A stretch of DNA of 64,000 nucleotides from Angelakisella sp. (lineage in GTDB: Bacteria; Bacillota; Clostridia; Oscillospirales; Ruminococcaceae), in assembly GCA_022794295.1 (NCBI GenBank), contig JAAWEO010000001.1, positions 1 to 64,000 of the forward strand, given 5' to 3'. The position numbers and the translations under genes are program-made. A model generated the notes under the pieces. It was not told where the DNA came from. It saw only the letters and a list, made by a program, of their open reading frames with translations, and searched no databases. Of the stretch, positions 9,004 to 18,569 are shown piece after piece. The first letter of the stretch is position 1; each line of letters starts with the position of its first letter.

Positions 9004-9655
9004 GGAGGAGGACTGGCTCCAGCTTTCCGGTTTGCAGCACTTTGCCTTTTGCCGGCGCCAGTGGGCCCTGATCCACATGGAAAGCCAGTGGGCGGAAAAT
9101 TTTCGCACAGTGGATGGGCAGCTTATGCACCAGCATGTCCACGATCAGCAGGCCCGGGAAAGCCGGGGCAGCCTGCTGATCGTCCGGGGACTGGCGGTCC
9201 ATTCCGCCCGGCTGGGGATCTCCGGACAGTGCGACGCAGTGGAATTTCACCGTGTTCCGGAGGGAATTCCCCTGGAGGGCAGGGAAGGGCTCTGGCTCCC
9301 CTACCCGGTGGAATACAAACGGGGAAAGCCCAAGGAGTACCAGGCCGACGAGTGGCAGCTTTGCGCCCAGGCCATCTGCCTGGAGGAGATGCTTTGCTGT
9401 AGGATCGCAGAAGGGGCCCTGTACTACGGCGAGCCCCACCGCCGGACAGTCGTCTCCTTTTCTCCGGAGCTTCGGGAACAGACAGAGGCCGCCCTGGAGG
9501 AGATGCACCGGCTATTCCAAAGAAAGCACACCCCCAGGGTGAAGCGCACAAAGGGCTGTAACGCCTGTTCCCTGAAGGATCTGTGTCTGCCGGGTCTTGG
9601 GAACCGGGGTGGGGTTTCAGAGTATCTGGACCAGGCAGTGGAGGAACTGGAATGA
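8993..9655 (+). CDS. cas4: CRISPR adaptation nuclease Cas4
   Basis: A 220-aa RecB-like nuclease with an Fe-S cluster. One cysteine lies in the N-terminal FCRRQW motif and three in the C-terminal CNACSLKDLC motif. The PD-(D/E)XK core is visible as GQCDAVEF and VEYKRGKP, followed by the Q-rich helix (DEWQLCAQA). Cas4 trims prespacers and selects them for the correct PAM with Cas1-Cas2. It overlaps cas7c upstream and cas1 downstream (ATGA). Confidence 0.94.
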   Translation: MEYREEDWLQLSGLQHFAFCRRQWALIHMESQWAENFRTVDGQLMHQHVHDQQARESRGSLLIVRGLAVHSARLGISGQCDAVEFHRVPEGIPLEGREGLWLPYPVEYKRGKPKEYQADEWQLCAQAICLEEMLCCRIAEGALYYGEPHRRTVVSFSPELREQTEAALEEMHRLFQRKHTPRVKRTKGCNACSLKDLCLPGLGNRGGVSEYLDQAVEELE

Positions 9656-10683
9656 AACAGCTGTTGAACACCCTTTACATCCTTTCGGAGGATATTTATC
9701 TCTCCCTGGACGGGGAAAATGTAGTGGCCAACCGGGGCAGAGAGGAGGCGGCCCGATACCCCCTGCATACGCTGCAAAACATTGTCACCTTTTCCTATGG
9801 GGGAGCGTCCCCGGCATTAATGGGGGTCTGTGCCCAGCGCCAGATCGGGTTTGCATTTTTTACCCCCAGGGGGAGATTTCTGGCCCGGGTGACCGGGGAG
9901 GGTGGCGGCAATGTACTGCTTCGCCGGATCCAGTACCGGGCAGCAGACGATCCCCTCCAGTGTTGCGAGATCAGCCGCACCATGATTTTCGGAAAGCTTT
10001 ACAATGCCCGGTGGAGCATGGAACGCACCCGCCGGGATCACGGCCTGCGTCTGGATGGGGAGCAGCTTACTGCCGCCTCCCGGCAGATTCAGGACCTTCT
10101 TCCCCAGGTCCGGCAGGCCTCCTCTCCGGAGGAGCTGCGGGGCCTGGAGGGAGTGGGGGCGAGCACCTACTTTAGGGTTCTGGACCAGATGATCCTGGGG
10201 GATAAGGAGACCTTTTTCTTTCACGGCCGCAGCAGGCGTCCTCCCATGGACGCTGTAAATGCCCTGCTCTCCTTTGCTTACAGTCTGCTGGCACACGACT
10301 GTGCCTCCGCCCTGGAGGGGGTAGGGCTGGATTCTTATGTAGGGTTTCTCCACCGCGACCGGCCCGGGCGGACCTCCCTCGCTCTGGATCTGATGGAGGA
10401 GCTGCGCCCCTGTATGGCGGACCGCTTTGTATTGACACTGATCAACAACCGGATGGTCCGGCGGGAGGATTTTCTTTCTATGGAAAGCGGAGCAGTGCTG
10501 CTGACCGAGGAAGGGCGGCGGGCCTTTTTAAAAGGCTGGCAGGAGAAGAAAAAGGAGAAGCTGACCCATCCATACCTGGGGGAAAAGCTCACATGGGGGA
10601 TGATCCCCCACATTCAGGCATTGCTGCTGGCGCGGTATTTGCGGGGGGACCTTGACGCCTACCCACCCTTTTTATGGAAGTGA
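9652..10683 (+). CDS. cas1: CRISPR integrase Cas1 (type I-C)
   Basis: A 343-aa integrase subunit that inserts new spacers at the leader end with Cas2. The family active-site region is visible: the Glu-containing segment near EGVGASTYF and the GFLHRDRPGRTSLALDLMEE segment near residues 230-245. Length is usual. The ATG overlaps the cas4 stop (ATGA), and cas2 begins four bases after its stop. Confidence 0.95.
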   Translation: MKQLLNTLYILSEDIYLSLDGENVVANRGREEAARYPLHTLQNIVTFSYGGASPALMGVCAQRQIGFAFFTPRGRFLARVTGEGGGNVLLRRIQYRAADDPLQCCEISRTMIFGKLYNARWSMERTRRDHGLRLDGEQLTAASRQIQDLLPQVRQASSPEELRGLEGVGASTYFRVLDQMILGDKETFFFHGRSRRPPMDAVNALLSFAYSLLAHDCASALEGVGLDSYVGFLHRDRPGRTSLALDLMEELRPCMADRFVLTLINNRMVRREDFLSMESGAVLLTEEGRRAFLKGWQEKKKEKLTHPYLGEKLTWGMIPHIQALLLARYLRGDLDAYPPFLWK

Positions 10684-10687
10684 TGGT

Positions 10688-10978
10688 ATGCTTGTTTTAA
10701 TCACCTACGATGTCAACACAGAGGATGCGGCCGGGCGCAAGCGTCTGCGTCAGATTGCAAAGCAATGTATCAACTATGGCCAGCGGGTACAGAACTCCGT
10801 TTTTGAATGTTTGTTGGATACAGCTCAGTGCCGCAGCCTGCAAGCCAAGCTATGCAGGCTTATGGACCCGGAAAAGGACAGCCTGCGATTTTACTACCTG
10901 GGAGACCGGTACGAAAAGAAGATCGAACACTTTGGGGCAAAGGCCGCATATTCCCCGGAAGATGTTCTGCTTTTGTAG
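10688..10978 (+). CDS. cas2: CRISPR adaptation protein Cas2
   Basis: A 96-aa ferredoxin-fold protein. MLVLITYDVNT carries the conserved Asp8 after the first strand, followed by the family's RVQNSVFECLLD. It forms the central dimer of the Cas1-Cas2 integrase. The ATG at 10688 fits the family start; the frame's upstream extension overlaps cas1. It is the last gene of the operon, 168 bases before the first repeat. Confidence 0.95.
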   Translation: MLVLITYDVNTEDAAGRKRLRQIAKQCINYGQRVQNSVFECLLDTAQCRSLQAKLCRLMDPEKDSLRFYYLGDRYEKKIEHFGAKAAYSPEDVLLL

Positions 10979-11146
10979 GTGCGAAGCCCAAGCAAACAGA
11001 AAAACCCGGCAGCTTCGCACCGAATCACGGGAGTTTTTAAGGGCGCCAAGGGTGAAAGAGGCGTTCAGAGGAGAAGAAAAGGAGGCGGAGTTGACGAACG
11101 GCATATATTTGCGCATTAAAAATGAGAATTTATAGTTATTTTTGCT
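10979..11146 (+). promoter_or_regulatory. CRISPR leader
   Basis: A 168-base AT-richer stretch between cas2 and the first repeat. GGTGCGAAGC (10978-10987) and GCTTCGCACC (11012-11021) can form a hairpin at the end of cas2. TTGACG at 11091-11096 with an A/T-rich stretch (CATTAAAA, TTTATAG) downstream may be the array promoter, though the -10 is weak. The leader position and the decay at the far end show that new spacers enter here. Confidence 0.7.
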
Positions 11147-13421
11147 GTCGCCCTTTGTGTGGGGGCGAGGATTGAAATGGCTATATTGGCATCCTCTGGT
11201 TTGAAGAGCTTGAGTCGCCCTTTGTGTGGGGGCGAGGATTGAAATTCCTTAACGAAAAGGTGAAGATCAACCACCCGAGTCGCCCTTTGTGTGGGGGCGA
11301 GGATTGAAATATCCCCACTGCCTGGGCCGCCAGTGCCAGCTGAGTCGCCCTTTGTGTGGGGGCGAGGATTGAAATTCTTCCCGATGGGTGAGTTTCGCCC
11401 GGTCTGTGTAGTCGCCCTTTGTGTGGGGGCGAGGATTGAAATACCCTGACCAACTTAATGGGAGGACTGCTTACCAGTCGCCCTTTGTGTGGGGGCGAGG
11501 ATTGAAATTGGACAGTAGACAATGCCGCAGCATATCCCATGCGTCGCCCTTTGTGTGGGGGCGAGGATTGAAATGTCGACATTTTCGTTTCCAGTCGAGG
11601 TGCCATCCCGTCGCCCTTTGTGTGGGGGCGAGGATTGAAATGCCGGAAGCGGAAAACGTCTATGCAGAATTTGCGTCGCCCTTTGTGTGGGGGCGAGGAT
11701 TGAAATTGGGTACACCTCCGCCCACGCCTCTCCCCCAAAGGTCGCCCTTTGTGTGGGGGCGAGGATTGAAATTGGACAGTAGACAATGCCGCAGCATATC
11801 CCATGGTCGCCCTTTGTGTGGGGGCGAGGATTGAAATATGATTTTAAGTCCGACGATGTCTTTTTGCTTGAGTCGCCCTTTGTGTGGGGGCGAGGATTGA
11901 AATACTGTGGAGATTGGACGTAGCGCCAGCGGGCGGGTCGCCCTTTGTGTGGGGGCGAGGATTGAAATGACTGGACTCCCAGATTTATGAGAGGACACGT
12001 ATGTCGCCCTTTGTGTGGGGGCGAGGATTGAAATTAATAGCCAGCAACCGGAGACGCCCAGCGTCGATGAGTCGCCCTTTGTGTGGGGGCGAGGATTGAA
12101 ATCGTGAAATCATTAACGTACCGATCCACCCAATGCGTCGCCCTTTGTGTGGGGGCGAGGATTGAAATCCCCATTGCTGCTCGTCCATGTGCAGCGCTGG
12201 GAAGTCGCCCTTTGTGTGGGGGCGAGGATTGAAATGACAATGGCCGGATACTGACAGCGGAGCGAGTGGGTCGCCCTTTGTGTGGGGGCGAGGATTGAAA
12301 TAGCTGTGCACCGGTTGATTCCATGCCGTGACGCGTCGCCCTTTGTGTGGGGGCGAGGATTGAAATCTATGGTAATAGGGATTGGATTATCTGTGATAGG
12401 TCGCCCTTTGTGTGGGGGCGAGGATTGAAATGAGTGACATCTTACAATAATCGTGTGTACTCGAGTCGCCCTTTGTGTGGGGGCGAGGATTGAAATTCTG
12501 GCGGGATCCGCTTGGTCAGGTCGAACAGGTGTCGCCCTTTGTGTGGGGGCGAGGATTGAAATGCAAGAGCCGGCTGTGTAGCTACCACCCGGAGGGTCGC
12601 CCTTTGTGTGGGGGCGAGGATTGAAATATAACAAAGATGGGGATCTTGGACATACTGTCACGTCGCCCTTTGTGTGGGGGCGAGGATTGAAATTTCGGCC
12701 TGCTCCGCTGTCACAGGATACTCCTCCCGTCGCCCTTTGTGTGGGGGCGAGGATTGAAATGTTCTGACGGAAGGAACAGAATACCTTGGTCTGGTCGCCC
12801 TTTGTGTGGGGGCGAGGATTGAAATTGATCATGTGCACTCTTTACAGTCTGGGGATTTTGGTCGCCCTTTGTGTGGGGGCGAGGATTGAAATCTCTCTCC
12901 TTAGTATGGGGATAAGTGACGCCCAGAGTCGCCCTTTGTGTGGGGGCGAGGATTGAAATATAGGCGCAAAATACGGCAATCGCCGCAAGTATGTCGCCCT
13001 TTGTGTGGGGGCGAGGATTGAAATTTTGCGAGGACCAACCTCTGCGCGGAATTTCTCCGGTCGCCCTTTGTGTGGGGGCGAGGATTGAAATGCATATCTT
13101 GTGGCCATCGCTGGCGTAAACATAGTCGCCCTTTGTGTGGGGGCGAGGATTGAAATTTGCAGGTTGGAAGCGTGGTCATTCCGGCCCTGGTCGCCCTTTG
13201 TGTGGGGGCGAGGATTGAAATTCTGTCCTGGCGGTGGGGGTAGCTATTGGGCTGTAGTCGCCCTTTGTGTGGGGGCGAGGATTGAAATATCACGCTGGAG
13301 GAGGCAGCGGCTTTTGAGGGCGTGTCGCCCTCTGCATGTGGGCGAGGATTGAAATTGGCTCAAGCCTAACCTGATGCAACTCCATAGTAGTCGCCCTTTG
13401 CATATGGTCGAGAATTGAAAT
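11147..13421 (+). CRISPR. Type I-C CRISPR array, 35 repeats and 34 spacers
   Basis: 32-base repeats start GTCGCCCTTTGTG and end GCGAGGATTGAAAT, the standard I-C 3' handle, with an inner GTCGCCC/GGGGGCGA stem. I counted 35 repeats with spacers of about 33-36 bases. The first 33 repeats look identical. Repeats 34 (13324-13355) and 35 (13390-13421) carry substitutions, as expected at the old end. Spacers 6 (11509-11542) and 10 (11773-11805) share 33 bases. Open frames across the array are repeat-derived and not genes. Confidence 0.98.
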
Positions 13422-13479
13422 CGAACAACAGTATAATGTATAGTGTGTCACAGAAACAGAAAAAGAAAGCGGGTGCAAT

Positions 13480-14283
13480 ATGAAAATAAAATCGATATTT
13501 TACGCCTTTACATTGTTCTCATTGCTGTTCCTGGTGATAGGATGCAGTATGGGGGAGCAGTTGGCAGAATGGGCCCCGGGAAAGCTGGAAGAACTCGGCA
13601 GCGGTGTCGAAAAAGCTCTTGATGATCTTCACAATGGGGAGCATAAAGGCGGCCCGTTTGAGAACGATCTGGAGTCTGCGCGGGCATATTTGCTGACACA
13701 GCTGCAAGAAAAGTATGGGCTACAATTTGCTGTTGTCGGGAATGAAAACCTGGAAAATTATGGGCCGCTGGCCGGAGCCACCTATACCTGCGATGCTGCA
13801 CCGGTAAGTGCGCCGGAGCAGGTGACAACGGCCCTTGTATCCCAGACGATGTATCAGGATGTTCGGGACGGTTACGCCGTGTATTTCTTCAAGGAAGAGG
13901 CAGAGGAGCCTGTTTTGACGCTTTGCGAAAGTAAAGCTTATGTGATCGGTCAAAACATTTCTTTAGAGATGCCCGAAACTGCATATACATGGACTGCCGG
14001 TGATGGCCTGGAAAAGTTTCTTTCAGAGAGCGGTGCGTATGTTAGGCTTACGCTCTATCTTGAAAATGATTTAGATACCAAGACTTATGCAGAACAGATA
14101 TTAGATTTTCTTAGTAGTATAGATCAGCTTGACTGTAACCTGGTTGTTCAGCCGAGAGCGAATGACACTTATATTTTCTTTACCGAGGCCCAAATTCTGG
14201 ACGGATTTGATGCTGACAATTATACACTGGAAGAAATTGAAAAGATGGTAAAGCGCCGCCTTAAAACAGGCGACCCGAAATAG
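13480..14283 (+). CDS. Putative lipoprotein located inside the split CRISPR array
   Basis: A 267-aa protein with a type II signal peptide: a hydrophobic stretch and lipobox VIGC with the lipidated Cys at 22. The mature part is acidic, with an N-terminal coiled region, and has no family I recognise. It begins 58 bases after decayed repeat 35. A TATAAT at 13432-13437 could be its -10, but no good -35 is visible and the ribosome site is weak (GCGGGTG). GC content is lower than in the cas genes, which suggests separate origin. The next gene, the same way round, has its own promoter. Function unknown. Confidence 0.75.
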   Translation: MKIKSIFYAFTLFSLLFLVIGCSMGEQLAEWAPGKLEELGSGVEKALDDLHNGEHKGGPFENDLESARAYLLTQLQEKYGLQFAVVGNENLENYGPLAGATYTCDAAPVSAPEQVTTALVSQTMYQDVRDGYAVYFFKEEAEEPVLTLCESKAYVIGQNISLEMPETAYTWTAGDGLEKFLSESGAYVRLTLYLENDLDTKTYAEQILDFLSSIDQLDCNLVVQPRANDTYIFFTEAQILDGFDADNYTLEEIEKMVKRRLKTGDPK

Positions 14284-14361
14284 TACCGGCTTTCCTGTGT
14301 AGAAGCTGCAAAATTGGCTGATACAAATGAAAGAAGGAAGATTGCTATTTCGGAATAGAAC

Positions 14362-14390
14362 TTGAACGCTGGTTTGCTTTGTGCTATACT
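14362..14390 (+). promoter_or_regulatory. Promoter for the 14440 gene
   Basis: TTGAAC (14362-14367), a 17-base spacer and TATACT (14385-14390), about 50 bases ahead of the coding start. The downstream gene can therefore be expressed without the lipoprotein gene. Confidence 0.55.
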
Positions 14391-14439
14391 TTACAGAAAC
14401 GATCCGACAAATGGGAAGCGATATGGGAGGTGCTGTTAA

Positions 14440-15006
14440 ATGGATTTTATTAAAATGCTCCGTGAAGATCATGACCTGTCAGATTTGCTGTGTGATGTTT
14501 GTGATATAGAAATTCTTCCGGAATTTACGGCACCCCAGGACGAAGGCGGACACCTGACTTATAATATCTCTGGGAAAACATTTGCCAAAGCAGGGAGTGG
14601 AAGCGAATACATTTTGCTGGAGGATGGTTCGATCGGTTTTTGGGGAAGCGAAGGGGCGTGCGGAAGAATTGCGGATGATCTAAAAGAGTTCTTTGAATTT
14701 ATGGTAAATTGCCCCTATTGGTTGGATTATTTAGAGGAAGATGAATATAGGGACAAGGATGACCTTAGTGAGTTTGCAAAGGAGATCTTTAAAGAACATG
14801 CAGAAAACGCCAGAGACATTGATCTTGACTTGCCGGAAGCGCAGCAGGAATTAGCAGCCCGTTTGGGAATCGAAAAGAAAGAGGATGCTGCAGATATCTT
14901 GCTGCGGTTTTACCATTGCACAACACGTGAGCCTCGCTTTCTTTCAACCTATACAGAGGATGATGGCAGCGCACACAGCGGCACAGGTTCGTTATTTGAT
15001 CGATAA
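14440..15006 (+). CDS. Acidic protein of unknown function inside the split CRISPR array
   Basis: A 188-aa, strongly acidic soluble protein. The pattern EYILLEDGSIGFWGSEG followed by a helix with FFEFMVNCPYWLDYL weakly recalls SMI1/KNR4 (SUKH)-type immunity proteins. I cannot confirm this. The ribosome site GGGAGG precedes the ATG, and a good promoter lies upstream. Its stop codon (15004-15006) directly abuts a decayed CRISPR repeat. With the lipoprotein gene it forms a small insert between repeats. Confidence 0.75.
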   Translation: MDFIKMLREDHDLSDLLCDVCDIEILPEFTAPQDEGGHLTYNISGKTFAKAGSGSEYILLEDGSIGFWGSEGACGRIADDLKEFFEFMVNCPYWLDYLEEDEYRDKDDLSEFAKEIFKEHAENARDIDLDLPEAQQELAARLGIEKKEDAADILLRFYHCTTREPRFLSTYTEDDGSAHSGTGSLFDR

Positions 15007-15171
15007 AGGCTTTTCTTTCTGTGGGCGAGGATTGAAATTCACGAAATATCAACCGGAAATGCCGGGGTCGATGTCGCCCTTCGTGTATGGGCGAGGATTG
15101 AAATAGCCCGGAAGGGTCGTGCCATTCGTCCAACTTGTGGTCGCCCTTTGTGTATGGGCGAGGATTGAAAT
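15007..15171 (+). CRISPR. Detached, decayed end of the CRISPR array
   Basis: Three repeat copies in the orientation of the main array: a 5'-damaged one (15007-15038, intact from GTGGGCGAGG on), then 15073-15104 and 15140-15171, both with GTATGGGCGAGG instead of GTGGGGGCGAGG. The two spacers between them are 34 and 35 bases. This is the old, leader-distal end of the array, cut off by the two-gene insert. About 350 bases without a recognisable gene follow before the polymerase gene. Confidence 0.85.
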
Positions 15172-15527
15172 AGATTGTGGATTTTCTCCCACTGCTCATA
15201 TCCCCGCCGTATTTTCCAGGGCGGCCAAGATCAGCACCCTATACCCTGAAAACCAGCCGGCAGCTTGCAGACAAAAATGCAGGTGTCGGCTTTTCCTATG
15301 GAAGTAGAGGTGTTTCAATTTTTTTGACAGGCCAGTCTGAAAAACACTGCCGGAAAACCCTCTGTCCGCCTATTATTCCCAGGCGTTCTTTCTTGACATC
15401 GGAGGCGGTGCAGGGTATAATGGTCAAAACAAATGTTCACGACCGGTTCTGTCACAGCTTTACCATGTTAACTCCTGCTGTGCCAGTTCCCGGGTCTTGC
15501 TTTGAGAATTGTTTGATGGGGGAAACC

Positions 15528-17033
15528 GTGAAAGGAAACGTTTATATCGCCATCGATTTAAAATCCTTTTACAGCTCCGTGGAATGTATGGAACGGGGGC
15601 TGGATCCCTTGACCACAAACCTGGTGGTAGCGGATCAAAGCCGGACCGAAAAGACCATTTGCCTGGCAGTAACCCCCGCCTTGAAAAGCTATGGCATTCC
15701 CGGCAGGGCGCGGCTGTTTGAGGTGGTCCAGAGGGTAAAAGAAATTAACTGGCAAAGGCAAAAGAGTGTGCCAGGACAGGTGCTTGTTGGCAGCTCCTTC
15801 GATGCCGGTGAGCTAACGGCGTCCCCGGAATTGGCCCTGGATTACATTGTAGCCCCGCCCCGAATGGCCCTCTATCTGGAATACAGCACCAGGGTCTATG
15901 AGGTCTACCTGAAGTACATTGCCCCGGAGGACATCATCTCCTACTCCATTGACGAAGTGCTGATGGATGTGACCCACTATCTTGCTGCCTATAAGCTGTC
16001 CCCCCGCGGCCTGGCTATGAAAATGATGCTGGATGTGCTGGAGACCACCGGGGTCACCGCCACGGCAGGGATCGGGCCGAATCTGTACCTGGCCAAGATC
16101 GCCATGGATATCTGGGCCAAGCATATCCCGCCGGATAAAAACGGCGTCCGTATCGCCCAGCTGGACGAAATCAGCTACCGCCGCAATCTGTGGGACCACC
16201 AGCCCCTTACCGATTTCTGGCGGGTGGGCAAGGGCTATACAAAAAGGCTAAGGGAGCACGGAATGTTTACCATGGGGGATATTGCCCGGCGCTCCCTTCA
16301 GGATGAGGACAGCCTGTACCGGCTTTTCGGTGTCAATGCAGAGCTTTTGATCGACCACGCCTGGGGGTGGGAGCCCTGCACCATTGCCGATGTGAAGGCC
16401 TACAGGCCGGATTCCAACAGCATCAGCTCCGGGCAGGTTTTGCAGTATCCCTACCCGGCGGAAAAGGCCCGGCTGGTGGTCCATGAAATGGCCGATGCTT
16501 TGGCCCTGGACCTGGTAGAAAAGCGGATGGTGACCGATCAACTGATACTGACCATTGGGTACGACATCGAAAATCTTACCGATCCGGAGCGAAGGAAGCG
16601 ATACAAAGGTCCGGTCACAGTGGATCAATATGGCCGTTCCGTGCCCAAGCATACCCATGGGACAGAAAATCTGAGAAAGTATTCTTCTTCCGGCAGGGAG
16701 ATCGCCAAAGCCGTGCTTGCCCTGTTTGACCGGGTGGTGGATGGCAGCCTTCTTATCCGGCGGCTGAACCTTACAGCGGCCCATGTGGTGGGAGAAAAGG
16801 AGATCCCGGAAAGCCCCTCGGTGGAGCAGATGGATCTGTTTACCAGCTATCCGGCCCAGGAAAAACAGGAGGAAAAGGAAGCGGCAGACCTGGAACGGGA
16901 GCGGCGGATGCAGGAGGCCATCCTGCGGATCAAAGGCAGGTACGGAAAAAATGCCATCCTCAAGGTGCATTCGCTGGAGGATGGCGCAACAGCGAAGGAA
17001 CGAAACGGAACGATTGGGGGGCACAAGGCATGA
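15528..17033 (+). CDS. Y-family DNA polymerase (UmuC/DinB-like), copy 1
   Basis: A 501-aa error-prone translesion polymerase. The palm motif IAIDLKSFYSSVE carries the first catalytic Asp, and the SIDE motif (YSIDEVLMDV) the second. A helix-hairpin-helix-type region (TDFWRVGKGYTKRLREHGM) and a little-finger domain follow. The GTG at 15528 gives a length matching the second copy at 26263 and follows GGGGGA; an ATG four codons earlier is possible. The last four bases overlap a YolD-like gene. Such pairs are common on Firmicute mobile elements and may provide SOS-type mutagenesis. Confidence 0.88.
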   Translation: MKGNVYIAIDLKSFYSSVECMERGLDPLTTNLVVADQSRTEKTICLAVTPALKSYGIPGRARLFEVVQRVKEINWQRQKSVPGQVLVGSSFDAGELTASPELALDYIVAPPRMALYLEYSTRVYEVYLKYIAPEDIISYSIDEVLMDVTHYLAAYKLSPRGLAMKMMLDVLETTGVTATAGIGPNLYLAKIAMDIWAKHIPPDKNGVRIAQLDEISYRRNLWDHQPLTDFWRVGKGYTKRLREHGMFTMGDIARRSLQDEDSLYRLFGVNAELLIDHAWGWEPCTIADVKAYRPDSNSISSGQVLQYPYPAEKARLVVHEMADALALDLVEKRMVTDQLILTIGYDIENLTDPERRKRYKGPVTVDQYGRSVPKHTHGTENLRKYSSSGREIAKAVLALFDRVVDGSLLIRRLNLTAAHVVGEKEIPESPSVEQMDLFTSYPAQEKQEEKEAADLERERRMQEAILRIKGRYGKNAILKVHSLEDGATAKERNGTIGGHKA

Positions 17034-17464
17034 AGGGAAAATATGATGATATCCTCCATCTGCCCCACCATGTTTCTCCCACCCGCCGCAGGATGACCAT
17101 GGCGGAACGGGCGGCGCAGTTTTCCCCCTTTGCGGCGCTTGTGGGATACGAGGAGGCGATCCGGGAAACCGGCCGGCTGACAGGGCAGCAGGTGGAGCTC
17201 AGTGAGGAGGAGAAGGCCATACTGGACCAAAAACAGCAGATCATCCTGGCGGCACTGGAGCAGGGAGAGCGTCCGGAGATAACAGTCGTCTATTTTCAGC
17301 GGGATAAGAAGAAGGCTGGCGGAGAATACACAGATTTTACCGGACTGGTCAAACAGGGGAAGGAGGTCGAAAACGTTCTTCTTTTTACCGACGGAACAGA
17401 AATTCCGTTTTCTGATATTATTGAGATCAACAGCGAATGGCTTGAGGGGTATTTTGACCCATGA
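17030..17464 (+). CDS. YolD-like protein, copy 1
   Basis: A 144-aa YolD-like family protein, the usual partner gene of Y-family polymerases in Firmicutes. The N-terminal half (HHVSPTRRRMTMAERAAQFSPFAAL) is the most conserved and is nearly repeated in the copy at 27765. The C-terminus has the family's GTEIPFSDIIEI segment. The ATG overlaps the polymerase stop. A strong terminator follows at 17561. Confidence 0.85.
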   Translation: MKGKYDDILHLPHHVSPTRRRMTMAERAAQFSPFAALVGYEEAIRETGRLTGQQVELSEEEKAILDQKQQIILAALEQGERPEITVVYFQRDKKKAGGEYTDFTGLVKQGKEVENVLLFTDGTEIPFSDIIEINSEWLEGYFDP

Positions 17465-17560
17465 CTCCAGGGGCGCGCATTTGAGGGCCGCCGGTTCCGG
17501 GAAGCTCCTTTTTGCCTGGCGCGTTTCCCTGGAGGAAAAGAAAAACTGTACTGACACAGC

Positions 17561-17595
17561 AAAAAGCACCAGTCATTTGACCGGTGCTTTTTGTT
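17561..17595 (+). terminator. Rho-independent terminator after polymerase/YolD copy 1
   Basis: AAAAGCACCAGTC, loop ATTT, then GACCGGTGCTTTTT: a 12-13 bp stem with one mismatch or wobble and a T-tract. It ends the rightward polymerase/YolD transcript. The bases from here to 17758 contain no gene that I can support. Confidence 0.85.
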
Positions 17596-17758
17596 TGTAA
17601 CACCCGAACACTTTAGATGCAGTGTTCTTCACCCTCGCAAACCCGCTTGTTTCCAAGAATCGCGGCAAACTCAGCCCAAAACCAATGTGCTGCTTGTGAA
17701 AGCCCTTCCATCACCGTATTATAAAGTTTTCAAAAAGCGAACTGACATGGGCGGCTTC

Positions 17759-18463
17759 TCAGACAATGCAGATACCCTCTGCACAGGCAACCTCCGCGGC
17801 CATTCCTGCTCTTACCGGAGAATTGCCGCTTGGAGATATCCGGCGATGCCCCCATATACTGTGGTACCGCCCATTTAACCCAAGCGTGATACCCTTTTGC
17901 CAAAAGAGGCGAAGTTTCCATAACCAATTATACCAAAGTCTTTCCAGAAAATCTACTATCAAAATTCTGCAATGGCAGATCCTTATCCGCAGGAACGATT
18001 TTGCAGGAAATTCTTTGCAGTCGCCCTCCTGTACTTCTTCCTCTATGCTGCTTGCCAGATGAGCGTCAGCGGCGATTTTCTCTACCAGCTCCGCTTTAGA
18101 CCATCCGTATTTCTGAACTGCCAGCAGATACCAGCGCCGGGTATCCATCTCCAAGTCAGCTTCCATGATGACAATATTCTGCGTCCAGCCAACCTTCATG
18201 GCCTGTTCCAAAATATCGGGACGCCCTTCATACATCCGAAAGAAGTCCCGCATCCGGCGCAGGTTACGAGGGGAGAAACCAGTCCGGTCGGGATAGCTGA
18301 CGGTGATATATTCCGCTGCCATCACAGCGGCTCCTTTTTCCGGCCTGTCGCTCACCAGTCTGCCCAACTCCAGATACAGTTCCACTTGGGGAAGATTACC
18401 GGCAAGCACTTTATCAATCCCAGCATAAAGGTCGCTGTAATCAATGCTCTTCCGAATATTCAT
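17759..18463 (-). pseudogene. DUF1016 (YhcG-type) N-terminal domain protein, probably truncated or frameshifted
   Basis: A 234-aa frame. The first 150 residues or so match the DUF1016 N-terminal domain (SDLYAGIDKVLAGNLPQ, YSDRT-like YPDRTGFSPRNLRRMRDFF, GWTQNIVIME). Intact family members continue into a PD-(D/E)XK nuclease domain. Here that part is absent, and after about residue 160 the sequence (RIRICHCRILIVDFLERLW) looks like out-of-frame or unrelated DNA. GGAGAG precedes the ATG, so the remnant could still be translated. It lies downstream of the three recombinases on the same strand. Confidence 0.6.
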
Positions 18464-18569
18464 AGTCTCTCCTTTCCGGCGTCAAGCGCCAATTTTATTC
18501 AGCATGACAAAGAAAAAGGCGATAACCAATTAGGCTATCGCACTTTTCTCTGTTGTGCTGTTCTTTTAT

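Noticed and set aside
11147..13421. Spacers targeting the ICE or recombinase regions of this window
   Set aside because: No spacer was recognised by eye elsewhere in the window, but I could not run an exhaustive two-strand match, so self-targeting is neither claimed nor excluded.
11181..13478. Many overlapping open frames with repeated peptides such as FNPRPHTKGD, FQSSPPHKGR and ISILAPTQRAT
   Set aside because: They are translations of the CRISPR repeats in the three frames of the reverse strand; such frames are a known source of false proteins.
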